Below, one piece after another: positions 8,928 through 16,008 of a stretch of 64,000 bases of DNA (the first letter of the stretch is position 1; each line of letters starts with the position of its first letter). Where the stretch lies: positions 62,001 to 126,000 of the forward strand of contig NZ_BMRM01000022.1 in the NCBI RefSeq assembly GCF_014648635.1, read 5' to 3'. Position numbers and translations under genes: made by a program. The DNA comes from Streptomyces cinerochromogenes. Lineage in GTDB: Bacteria > Actinomycetota > Actinomycetes > Streptomycetales > Streptomycetaceae. The notes below the pieces were generated by a model. It ran no database searches and was not told the origin of the DNA. It worked only from the letters and a program-made list of their open reading frames with translations.

Positions 8928-9539
8928 TCAGTCCAGGCGTACGTCCGCGTACACCACCTCGAACTCCTCCAGCCCGACGACGTCCAGGTGCGCCTTCGCC
9001 GACGCCTCGTGGCGCACGGTCGCCACGGCCGCGCGCGAGGCCGCCATGGAGGCGCGGTCGACGAACAGGGTGCCGGCCAGGGCCCGTCCCCGGTCGCGGT
9101 CGATCAGCAGGGCCGTCCTGGCCAGCCCGGGCAGCGACTCGGCCCTCGGCACCACCGTGGCCCGGAAGGTGTCGATGACCAGGTCCGCGTCGCGCGGGTC
9201 GAACTCCATTCTGGAAAAGCGCAGTCCGCCGCCCTGCCGCGGTGCCCTGACCTGGTGGAGCACCGCCGCCTCGTAGTTGGCGACCGACACGGTGCCCGCG
9301 AACGGTTCCAGCAGCGCCCCGCGCCGCTCCTGCATCACCTCGTCGCTGTGCCGCCGCTCCTCCTCGGTCTCCCACCAGCTCACCGCGAGGAGCTTGCCGA
9401 GTTCCCGGTCCGCGAACACGCCCGCCCCGCGGTATCCGGGGCGTTCCTCCAGCAGGTCCCGCCCCTCGCTGTTCAGTGACCGGACGGCCGTGTCGAGCAG
9501 CGCCGGGTCTCCGGTCGCGTACACCGCGCGTACGAACAT
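8928..9539 (-). CDS. Tandem dimeric alpha/beta-barrel (ABM-like) protein
   Basis: A 203-aa protein that looks like two consecutive dimeric alpha/beta-barrel units of the antibiotic-biosynthesis-monooxygenase-like type. The first has MFVRAVYATGDPALLD, GYRGAGVF and LLAVSWWETEEERR; the second has RFSRMEFDPRDADLV, LPGLARTALLID and RALAGTLFVDRASM. No metal or heme ligands are obvious, so an enzymatic role is not established. The start at ATG 9539 is supported by GGAGGTGAGG 3 nt upstream. It is divergent from the GH75 chitosanase. Confidence 0.6.
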   Translation of the reverse strand: MFVRAVYATGDPALLDTAVRSLNSEGRDLLEERPGYRGAGVFADRELGKLLAVSWWETEEERRHSDEVMQERRGALLEPFAGTVSVANYEAAVLHQVRAPRQGGGLRFSRMEFDPRDADLVIDTFRATVVPRAESLPGLARTALLIDRDRGRALAGTLFVDRASMAASRAAVATVRHEASAKAHLDVVGLEEFEVVYADVRLD

Positions 9540-9716
9540 GAGCCTCACCTCCGGGGTACGGGGACCGCCGAGACGGTGTCGGACATATCTGGATACATCC
9601 TGCCCGTCCAGTCTCTCCGGCCAGGCAATTCACCGCAATACGCACAGATTTCAGCCGTTCGCAACCCCAGGGTTGACGGAGGCATGGCGATGGGCCACGG
9701 TGGTGGCCACCCGGTA

Positions 9717-9729
9717 AGGAAACTTTCCT
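9717..9729. promoter_or_regulatory. CsnR-box-like palindrome upstream of chitosanase
   Basis: AGGAAACTTTCCT (perfect 6-bp arms, 1-bp centre) lies 19 bp before the chitosanase start, directly before the AGGAGGG ribosome-binding site. From memory, it matches in either orientation the GGAAAGTTTCC-type operator described for the ROK-family repressor CsnR in front of streptomycete chitosanase genes. Binding here would block the transcript start or early elongation. No ROK gene is in the window. Confidence 0.7.
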
Positions 9730-9748
9730 AACAGGAGGGTCCCCCCAC

Positions 9749-10453
9749 GTGCGTCTTCGAACACTGACTCTCGCCGCGGCCTCCGGCACCGCCCTGCTCG
9801 CCGCGGGACTCCTGCCCGCCCACGCCTCCGCCGCCGCCCCCCGCTCCGCTCCCGGGTCCGCCCAGGAGGGCACGGTCAGCGCCGCCGACCTGCTCGCCAA
9901 GGTGACGTCCTGTTCGCAGATCTCCAACGGCAAGTACAAGACCGACGACGAGACATCGGCCACGGTCCCCGTGTGCGGCAAGAACGGCGCGGTGTTCTGG
10001 AAGGCCGACATGGACATCGACTGCGACGGCCAGCGCACCACCAACTGCAACGAGGACCGCGACCCCTGGTACCAGGACGACACCGCCTTCCACCAGTCCG
10101 ACGGCAAGCCGCTGAAGGCGGAGACCCTGCCGTACGTCGTGGTGCCCAGCACCAGCAGCATCTGGAACTACACGAACGCCGGCATCAAGGGCGGCGGCGT
10201 GGTCGCGGTCATCTACAACAACAAGGTCGAGTACGCCGTCGTCGGTGACACCGGCCCCTCGAAGATCATCGGCGAGGCGTCGTACGCGACCGCCAAGGCA
10301 CTCGGCATAGACCCCGACCCGGAGACCGGCGGCACCGACTCGGGCGTGACCTACATCCTGTTCAAGAACTCCAAGGTCACCCCCATCGAGAGCCACAGCG
10401 CCGCGGTCTCCCTCGGCGACCAGCTGGCCAAGCAGTTCATCGCCGCCAACTGA
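9749..10453 (+). CDS. Secreted chitosanase, glycoside hydrolase family 75
   Basis: A secreted endo-chitosanase that should cut partly deacetylated chitin. The 234-aa product begins at GTG 9749 with AGGAGGG upstream and has a Sec signal peptide ending around AHASAAAP. The GH75 core is recognisable: VFWKADMDIDCDGQRT (containing the presumed catalytic Asp), CNEDRDPWYQDDTAF, LPYVVVPS, GVVAVIYNNKVEYAVVGDTGP and the late GVTYILFKN. No carbohydrate-binding module is attached. The CsnR-like palindrome upstream suggests induction by chitosan oligomers. It ends 13 bp from the convergent SDR gene. Confidence 0.88.
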   Translation: MRLRTLTLAAASGTALLAAGLLPAHASAAAPRSAPGSAQEGTVSAADLLAKVTSCSQISNGKYKTDDETSATVPVCGKNGAVFWKADMDIDCDGQRTTNCNEDRDPWYQDDTAFHQSDGKPLKAETLPYVVVPSTSSIWNYTNAGIKGGGVVAVIYNNKVEYAVVGDTGPSKIIGEASYATAKALGIDPDPETGGTDSGVTYILFKNSKVTPIESHSAAVSLGDQLAKQFIAAN

Positions 10454-10466
10454 GGCGAGATCTACG

Positions 10467-11174
10467 TCAGTTGGGCTGGCCCAACGGGCGTATGACGACG
10501 GTGTTGACGTCGACCCCGGCCGGCTGCCGGATCGCCCAGACGACCGAGTCGGCGATCTGGTCGGCGGTGAGGAGATGCCCCGGGGGCAGGCTGCCGAGCC
10601 CGTCCCAGAACGGCGTCTCCACCCGGCCGGGGGCGACCAGCGTCACGCCGATCCCGAAGTCCGTGACCTGGCGCCGGGTGTTCTCGGCCAGCCCGGTGAT
10701 CGCCCACTTGGTGGCGCCGTAGAGATTGCCCGGGCCGTTCACGAACCCGGCGACGCTGCCGACGAGGACGATCCGGCCGCCCGACTCCTTCAGCGCCTCC
10801 ACGGAGGCCCGGATGAGCAGGGCCGGCCCGAGGACGTTGGTGAGCACCATGTCGGGCCAGCCGGCCGGGTCACCCTCGGCGACGGTGTCGTGGGTGGCGA
10901 AGCCGGCGTTGGCGACGACGGTGTCCAGCCGGCCGAACGCCGTGAGCGTGCGGTCGACCGCGTCCTGGACGTCCGCGAAGGCCGCCGCGTCACCGGCCAC
11001 CGTCCGCAGTTCCTCCGGATTCCCGAGTCCGTCGGCGAAGTCCCGCAGCCGCCGCTCGGTGCGCCCGGTGACGGTGACCCGCCACCCGGCGTCCAGCAGC
11101 TGCCGGGCGACGGCCGCGCCGATCCCGGTGCCTCCGCCGGTGATGAGCGCGACCGGAGCGTTGTTCGTGGTCAT
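10467..11174 (-). CDS. SDR family NAD(P)-dependent oxidoreductase
   Basis: A classical short-chain dehydrogenase/reductase, 235 aa. The nucleotide-binding motif is present (ALITGGGTGIGAAVARQL), as are the NAG motif (VVANAGFATHD) and the Ser-Tyr-Lys catalytic set (LVGSVAGFVN, then YGATKWAITGL). The substrate cannot be predicted. It starts at ATG 11174. Its upstream region carries a MerR-type promoter architecture (11214-11240), so thiol-, metal- or drug-responsive expression is plausible. The methyltransferase upstream is on the same strand, 73 bp away. Confidence 0.9.
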   Translation of the reverse strand: MTTNNAPVALITGGGTGIGAAVARQLLDAGWRVTVTGRTERRLRDFADGLGNPEELRTVAGDAAAFADVQDAVDRTLTAFGRLDTVVANAGFATHDTVAEGDPAGWPDMVLTNVLGPALLIRASVEALKESGGRIVLVGSVAGFVNGPGNLYGATKWAITGLAENTRRQVTDFGIGVTLVAPGRVETPFWDGLGSLPPGHLLTADQIADSVVWAIRQPAGVDVNTVVIRPLGQPN

Positions 11175-11213
11175 GTACGGCCCCCTGTGGTGTCGGTGAT
11201 CGCAGGGAGTCCA

Positions 11214-11240
11214 TCACTTGGAGAGCACTCCAGGTCAAGT
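11214..11240 (-). promoter_or_regulatory. MerR-family-type promoter for the SDR gene
   Basis: On the minus strand, TTGACC (-35) is followed by 19 bp and then TGGACT (-10-like). The long spacer holds an inverted repeat TGGAG-TGCT-CTCCA, flanked by outer ACTTG/CAAGT arms. A 19-bp spacer with a central dyad is the hallmark of promoters twisted open by MerR-family activators. The -10 match is weak. No MerR gene lies in the window. Confidence 0.55.
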
Positions 11241-11247
11241 GTCCGCG

Positions 11248-12177
11248 TCACCCCCGGCGGACGGCCGTGTGCACGGTGTACGCGCCCAGCACGAACACGT
11301 CGGGCCGGACGTGCACGCTCGCCGGGTCGGACGGGTCCAGCAGCCGGTCGAGGGTGGCGCGGTCCTCGGCGTCCAGGGCGTCCCCGACGCCCTCGCGCAG
11401 CCGGGACAGGTGAGCGGCGACGTAGGCGCGCGCCCGGTCGCCGGCGGGGGCGGGCAGGTCGAGCAGGAAGGTCCGGGTGCGGGTGTGCTTGAGGCCGGCG
11501 GAGGTCAGCAGGGCGGGCCAGTCCTCGGTCTCGGCGACCGAGCCCGGCAGCTCGGCGCGCATCCGGGCGAACCACTCCTCCTCCAGCGCGTCCATCCGCG
11601 CCTGGAGGCCGGGGCGGCCGATGCCGATGTCCCGGGGCAGGAAGCGGGAGGGCAGACCGCCCTCCAGGAGGGCGAGGGTGCCGCCGGGGGCGAGCCGCGC
11701 GGCGAACGCGGCGAGCGCGGCCCGCTGGTCACCGAGGTGGTGCAGGCTGCGGCCGGCCCACAGCAGGTCCGCCGGGTAGTCCAACTCCTCCAGCACACCG
11801 GGCAGTTCTCCGGCGAGGGTGTCGAAGCGATCAGCCACGCCCTGGCGGGCGGCCCGGGCGCGGGCGCGCTCCAGCAGCGGCGCGGTGGCGTCGACGGCGA
11901 CGACCCGGGCCCCGGGGAACGCCTCGGCGAACAGGCAGGAGACCACTCCGGGACCGCTGCCCGCGTCCACGATCAGCCCCGGCTCGGTCACCTCCTGTCC
12001 GAGCCAGGCCATGGCCCGTTCGTAGACCGGGCTGAACAGTTCCGCCTGCGACTCCAGCAGGGGGCCCATCTCGTTCCAGTCGATGTCCGTGCCGTGCCCG
12101 TGCCGGTGTCCGTGCCGGTGTCCGTGCCCGTGTCCGTGCTCGTGCTCGTGCTCGTGCTCGCGGTGGTCGTGCGCCAT
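11248..12177 (-). CDS. SAM-dependent methyltransferase with His-rich N-terminus
   Basis: A class I methyltransferase of 309 aa. Motif I is clear (LIVDAGSGPGVVSCLFAEAFP), followed by VVAVDATAPLLERA and a post-I Trp-Ala-Gly-Arg segment (LLWAGRSLHHLGDQRAA). Before the fold, about residues 4-28 form a His/Gly/Glu/Arg tract (HEHEHEHGHGHGHRH and onward) with more than ten histidines, able to bind Ni, Co or Zn ions. The substrate is unknown; metal handling or a metal-dependent modification is only a guess. A GAGAGG ribosome-binding site precedes ATG 12177, and a stable hairpin lies 18 nt upstream in the leader. Confidence 0.8.
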   Translation of the reverse strand: MAHDHREHEHEHEHGHGHGHRHGHRHGHGTDIDWNEMGPLLESQAELFSPVYERAMAWLGQEVTEPGLIVDAGSGPGVVSCLFAEAFPGARVVAVDATAPLLERARARAARQGVADRFDTLAGELPGVLEELDYPADLLWAGRSLHHLGDQRAALAAFAARLAPGGTLALLEGGLPSRFLPRDIGIGRPGLQARMDALEEEWFARMRAELPGSVAETEDWPALLTSAGLKHTRTRTFLLDLPAPAGDRARAYVAAHLSRLREGVGDALDAEDRATLDRLLDPSDPASVHVRPDVFVLGAYTVHTAVRRG

Positions 12178-12194
12178 GGTGATCAGCCTCTCTT

Positions 12195-12226
12195 CCGGGT
12201 GCCGTCAGGGTGCGACGGCACACCGG
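12195..12226 (-). promoter_or_regulatory. 5'-leader hairpin before the His-rich methyltransferase
   Basis: On the + strand, CCGGGTGCCGTC (12195-12206), a 7-nt loop and GACGGCACACCGG (12214-12226) form a 12-bp stem with one bulge. It sits 18 nt before the methyltransferase start on its transcript. It could modulate translation. I see no conserved B12-box or other known riboswitch core. Confidence 0.35.
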
Positions 12227-12321
12227 GCGGAGGCCACTTCCGTTGCCGTTCCGGCAAAGCGGGATGCCGTGTCCGCCGGGGCCCGGGCGGGTGGCACCCG
12301 GGTCCCGGCGGGGTCACCGCG

Positions 12322-14154
12322 TCAGGACAGCGGCGGGTAGGCGTTCTGCATCAGCTGCTGGAACTGGGTGGAGAACCAGTGCCCGGCCAGCGGTGCGTTC
12401 GGCAGCGCGCCGCTGGGGTTGTTGCCGTTGCGGGCGTTGCCGCCGTAGGTCGGGTCGCACATCCGGTCGAAGCCCTTGCCCTCGTCGTTGTCGATGGCGG
12501 AGCTGGCTCCGTCCGACTCCCCCGGGGGCTTGATCCACACGTAGGCGTCGATCCCCGCCGCCGGGGCCGCGGTCGGCCGTTCGCCGAGGCCGGCACCGTT
12601 CTGGTTGCACCAGTTGCCGGCGTGGACGCGCCGGTCGATGCGGCTGCCGTTGACGTAGTCGTCGACGGAGGTCAGCGGGCCGGACTTGGTGGGCCGGGCG
12701 GAGCCGCCCCAGCCGTTGCGGGAGGTGTCGATCAGCATGCCGAGGTTGCTGTTGAACCCGGCCGAGACCAGCTTGTCGCGCAGCGCCTGGGCGAAGGACT
12801 GCTCGTCCACGTACTGGTTCCAGTCGACCCACTTCGACTGGCGCACGGTCTGCCCGTTGACGCTGTCGGTGACCTTGAAGTACGGCTCCTTGGTGGCGCC
12901 GTAGTTGGCCGTGTTGACGATGAAGCCGGTCACGTCGCTCGGGCTCGCGCCGTTGGTGGTGGCGACCTTGTAGAACTCCTGGACGGTGGGCCCGAGGTTG
13001 GAGTCCCAGCCGAGCCAGGCGTGGTGGCCGGCGTCGATGTAGTTGTAGACGTTCGGGATGGCGCCCAGCTTGTCCAGGGCGTAGCTGACGCCCTTCTCGT
13101 AGTTGCCGTTGGACTTCATGGTCGCGCAGGCGTCGGTGCTGCCGGCGGTGCCGCCCGCGTTGGTGACCAGGTTGGGCAGCGAGTCCGGTTCGATGACGGT
13201 GGCGATCCGCAGGCCCGCGTACTTGGCGTCGGAGAGGATCGACGCGATCGGGTCGATGTACTGGGTCTTGTACTTGTCGATGTCGTTCGGCCCCAGTTCG
13301 CCGTTGGAGGCGAGGGCGGAGCAGTCGCGGCCGGGCAGATCGTAGATGACCAGCTGGACGACCAGCTCGCCGGAGCCCTTCTGCTTCAGTGCCTCGTCCA
13401 GGTGGGCGCGCAGGCCCATGCCGCCGTTGACGCCGTTGATGGCGGCGATCCGGTCGAGCCAGACCGCGGTGGGCTGGTTGGCGACACGGCTGCCGCCCGG
13501 CTCGGCGGCGGCCTTGGCCGACCACTCGGGGTTCACGTAGCCCTTGGCGCCGGCGTAGGGGTTGTCGGCGCGGCTGCCGGTGCCCCCGTCGCCTCCGCCG
13601 CCGGTGCTGCCACCGGTGCTGCCTCCCGTGTCTCCACCGGTGCTGCCACCGGTGCTGCCACCGGTGCTGCCTCCCGTGTCTCCGCCCGTGCTGCCCCCGG
13701 TGCTGCCGCCGGTGCTGCCCCCGGTGCCGCCGTCGACGTTGCAGGTGACGCCGTCGAGCGTGAACGTGGCGGGGACGGAGTTGGTTCCGCTGTAGGAGCC
13801 GTTGAAGCCGAAGCTGACCGTGCCGCCGGTCGCGAGCGTGCCGTTGTAGCTCTCGTTGGCGGCGGTGACCGCGGTACCGCTCTGGGTGATCTTCGCGCTC
13901 CAGCCGCTGGTGACCTTCTGGGTGCCGCCGAACGTCCACTTCAGCGCCCAGCTCGACTTGGCGGCGCCGTTGTTGGTGAGGGTCACGGCGGCGGTGAAGC
14001 CGGTGTCCCACTGGCTCTGGATCTTGTAGTCGACGACGCAGGGCGCGGCGGCGGCGGAGGCGGAGCCGGAGGGCAGGGCCGCGAACGCCGTGCCGGAGGC
14101 GCCGGCGAGAAGCCCCAGGGCCACCAGCAGTGTGGTGTGGGTGGTACGACTCAT
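12322..14154 (-). CDS. Secreted cellulase, CBM2 + GH6 (cellobiohydrolase-like)
   Basis: A secreted GH6 cellulase, 610 aa. A signal peptide (to about SASAAAAP) is followed by an N-terminal CBM2 (CVVDYKIQSQWDTGF ... ATFTLDGVTCNV) that binds crystalline cellulose. Next come a Gly-Ser/Thr linker of repeated GGSTGGS/GGDTGGS units and the GH6 catalytic domain: VIYDLPGRDCSA, the acid-Asp segment TVIEPDSLPN, YIDAGHHAWLGWDSN, the loop RNGWGGSARP and the late AYVWIKPPGESDG. The long active-site loops favour an exo-acting enzyme. It lies 116 bp downstream of the GH5 gene on the same strand, so both are probably expressed from the CebR-controlled promoter. Confidence 0.93.
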   Translation of the reverse strand: MSRTTHTTLLVALGLLAGASGTAFAALPSGSASAAAAPCVVDYKIQSQWDTGFTAAVTLTNNGAAKSSWALKWTFGGTQKVTSGWSAKITQSGTAVTAANESYNGTLATGGTVSFGFNGSYSGTNSVPATFTLDGVTCNVDGGTGGSTGGSTGGSTGGDTGGSTGGSTGGSTGGDTGGSTGGSTGGGGDGGTGSRADNPYAGAKGYVNPEWSAKAAAEPGGSRVANQPTAVWLDRIAAINGVNGGMGLRAHLDEALKQKGSGELVVQLVIYDLPGRDCSALASNGELGPNDIDKYKTQYIDPIASILSDAKYAGLRIATVIEPDSLPNLVTNAGGTAGSTDACATMKSNGNYEKGVSYALDKLGAIPNVYNYIDAGHHAWLGWDSNLGPTVQEFYKVATTNGASPSDVTGFIVNTANYGATKEPYFKVTDSVNGQTVRQSKWVDWNQYVDEQSFAQALRDKLVSAGFNSNLGMLIDTSRNGWGGSARPTKSGPLTSVDDYVNGSRIDRRVHAGNWCNQNGAGLGERPTAAPAAGIDAYVWIKPPGESDGASSAIDNDEGKGFDRMCDPTYGGNARNGNNPSGALPNAPLAGHWFSTQFQQLMQNAYPPLS

Positions 14155-14183
14155 GAGTGCGGGTTCCTTCGGTGTTCCGTTGG

Positions 14184-14280
14184 GATCTACGGGTCGGATC
14201 TATGGATATATGGGTCGGATCTATGGGTTGGGCCCATGGGCCGGTCTACGGATCGATCCACGGGTCGGGTCTACGGGTTG
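14184..14280. repeat. Degenerate ~13-bp repeats between GH5 and GH6
   Basis: Variants of GATCTAYGGGTYG recur about six times from 14184 to 14280, running into the last codons of the GH5 gene. A perfect 12-bp palindrome, GGCCCATGGGCC, lies inside at 14231-14242. This is much more AT-rich than the neighbouring coding DNA and may act as an mRNA-processing or attenuation element between the two cellulase genes. Confidence 0.5.
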
Positions 14281-15746
14281 AGGGCGCGCAGGTGGTCGCG
14301 CAGCCCGATGCCGTACGCGGTGGGCGTGCCGTCGTAGGCGGAGATCAGGGACGGCCCGGAGGAGCAGTCCCAGGTGTTCCAGGTCCAGCCCAGGTACGAC
14401 AGGTTCCGGTCGTCGAACCACTTCATGACCTGGTCGGTGAACCCGTGCGCGCAGGTGTTCTCACCGATCTCCCCGGCGACCAGCGGCACCTGGGCGGCCA
14501 CCGGGGCGAGCGTGGAGTTCCAGCAGCTCTCGGTCGAGCAGGTGTTGAAGTTGTAGACGTGGTACGCGGCGGCGAGATTGCCGGCCGGGTCTGTGGGCCG
14601 GTACGTGGTCCACTGGCTGAGGTCGTTCGCGTACGCGAGCCCGCCGGCCATGATGACGTTCTCGGCGCCGGTGGCCCGGATGCTGTCCACGAGGTCCTGC
14701 ATGCCGGCGACCTCGTAGGAGATCCCGGGGCAGGTGCCGCCGTCCCGCCAGCACTTCCAGGCGTCCGTGGTGCCGGCGGTCGCCCGGTCCGGGTAGGGCT
14801 CGTTGAACAGGTCGAACACGGTCGCCCGGTCGTCCTTGAAGGTGTTCGCCACCGACGCCCAGAACGCGGGGGCGTACCGCATGTCGGGCATCGGTTTCTG
14901 ACAGGTGGCGTGCACGTCGGAGCAGCCGGCCGAGTTCCCGGTGTACTGGCCGTAGGACCAGTGCAGTTCGACGATCGGGGTCATGCCGTGCGCCTCGACG
15001 CGAGCCACCAGGTCCTTGACGGCGGCGATGTAGTTCGCACCGCCGTACTCGGGCTTGATGTTCGAAAGGCCCAGCCAGCACTCCTCGTTGAGCGGGATGC
15101 GGACGGCGTCGGCCTTCCAGTCGGCGATCGCCTTGATCGCCGCGTCGTCCACCGGGCCGTCCCAGATGCCGTAGCCCTGCACGCACATGAACTCGCCGCC
15201 GGAGCGGTTGACGCCGAGCAGGCGACGGGTCCTGCCGCCCGCGTCGGCGAACTTGTTGCCGGAGACGTGCAGGGCGGGCGCGGTGCCGCCGGCCGGGGGC
15301 GGGTCGGTCGGCGGCGGGTCGGTCGGCTCGCTGTCGACGTTGCAGGTGGTGCCGTTGAGCTTGAACACGGCGGGCGCGGTGTTGCCGCCCGACCAGGAGG
15401 CGAGGAACCCGGCGCTGACGCTCGCGCCGGTGCCGAGCGTGCCGTTCCAGCTCTCGTTGGCCGCGGTCACGGTGGTGCCGGACTGGGACCACGCGGCGTT
15501 CCAGCCCTGGGTGACCTTCTGCCCGCCGGCGAGGTCGAAGGTGAGTTTCCAACCGCTCAGCGCGGTCCGGTTGTTGGTGATCTTCACTGAGCCCTGGAAG
15601 CCGCCGTCCCACTGGCTGGTGACGGCGTACTCCACCGTGCACGCGGGCGTGGCCGCCTGGGCCGAGACCGCCGGGGCGAGCACGCTCGACGCGAGCGCGG
15701 CCGCCCCGACGACGGCTAAAAGTACTGAACGCGGGGGGTGTCGCAT
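14271..15746 (-). CDS. Secreted cellulase, CBM2 + GH5
   Basis: A secreted GH5 endo-beta-1,4-glucanase, 491 aa. After the signal peptide (to about VSAQAATP) there is a CBM2 (CTVEYAVTSQWDGGF ... VFKLNGTTCNV), a short Pro-Thr-Asp linker and the GH5 barrel. The conserved Arg segment (DAVRIPLNEECW), the acid/base Glu (VFDLFNEPYP), HVYNFNTC and the nucleophile Glu region (PLVAGEIGENTC) are all present. ATG 15746 has AAGGAG a few bases upstream; the frame is open much further up but that part lies across the promoter. A degenerate CebR-like half-site is 49 bp upstream. It heads the GH5-GH6 unit. Confidence 0.93.
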   Translation of the reverse strand: MRHPPRSVLLAVVGAAALASSVLAPAVSAQAATPACTVEYAVTSQWDGGFQGSVKITNNRTALSGWKLTFDLAGGQKVTQGWNAAWSQSGTTVTAANESWNGTLGTGASVSAGFLASWSGGNTAPAVFKLNGTTCNVDSEPTDPPPTDPPPAGGTAPALHVSGNKFADAGGRTRRLLGVNRSGGEFMCVQGYGIWDGPVDDAAIKAIADWKADAVRIPLNEECWLGLSNIKPEYGGANYIAAVKDLVARVEAHGMTPIVELHWSYGQYTGNSAGCSDVHATCQKPMPDMRYAPAFWASVANTFKDDRATVFDLFNEPYPDRATAGTTDAWKCWRDGGTCPGISYEVAGMQDLVDSIRATGAENVIMAGGLAYANDLSQWTTYRPTDPAGNLAAAYHVYNFNTCSTESCWNSTLAPVAAQVPLVAGEIGENTCAHGFTDQVMKWFDDRNLSYLGWTWNTWDCSSGPSLISAYDGTPTAYGIGLRDHLRALNP

Positions 15747-15794
15747 GAGCGACTCCTTGCAGTGTGGCGCGCCGTGACGGACGCGTCGACTGAA

Positions 15795-15808
15795 CGGAAT
15801 CGCTCCCA
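15795..15808 (-). promoter_or_regulatory. Degenerate CebR-like box near the GH5 start
   Basis: CGGAATCGCTCCCA matches the CebR palindrome TGGGAGCGCTCCCA at 11 of 14 positions, with one half intact (CGCTCCCA). It is positioned to repress the leftward GH5-GH6 unit and may bind cooperatively with the perfect box at 15939. Confidence 0.5.
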
Positions 15809-15938
15809 CTGGTGCGAGTGAAGGTAGCGCCAAGTGGCTCGAATGCCCAGGGGAGTTGCTTGACTTTTCCGCAACCGGATCCGTCGAATCTTTTCGACTC
15901 TTCAAGCACCTTGACCGCCCCTGGCCCCGTCCCCACTA

Positions 15939-15952
15939 TGGGAGCGCTCCCA
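15939..15952. promoter_or_regulatory. Perfect CebR operator between the divergent cellulase units
   Basis: TGGGAGCGCTCCCA is a perfect 14-bp palindrome identical to the operator known for the cello-oligosaccharide-sensing LacI-family repressor CebR in Streptomyces. It lies 57 bp before the GH48 start and within the 262-bp divergent region shared with GH5. Release of CebR by cellobiose or cellotriose would induce GH48-GH74 and probably GH5-GH6. cebR itself is not in this window. Confidence 0.88.
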
Positions 15953-16008
15953 CTGGTTCAAGCCTTGACTTCTCCCCGAGCCGCCTGCCCGCAAGGAGGA
16001 ACCAGCAC

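Noticed and set aside
12178..12321. Possible cobalamin or metal riboswitch before the His-rich methyltransferase
   Set aside because: Only a simple hairpin is visible. The conserved B12-box and multi-helix core of a cobalamin riboswitch are missing.
11218..14337. Very long open frame (about 1040 codons) on the + strand opposite the methyltransferase and GH6 cellulase
   Set aside because: It mirrors high-GC genes on the other strand, has a Val/Gly/Ala/Asp-rich composition without domains, and the minus-strand proteins are clearly recognisable.
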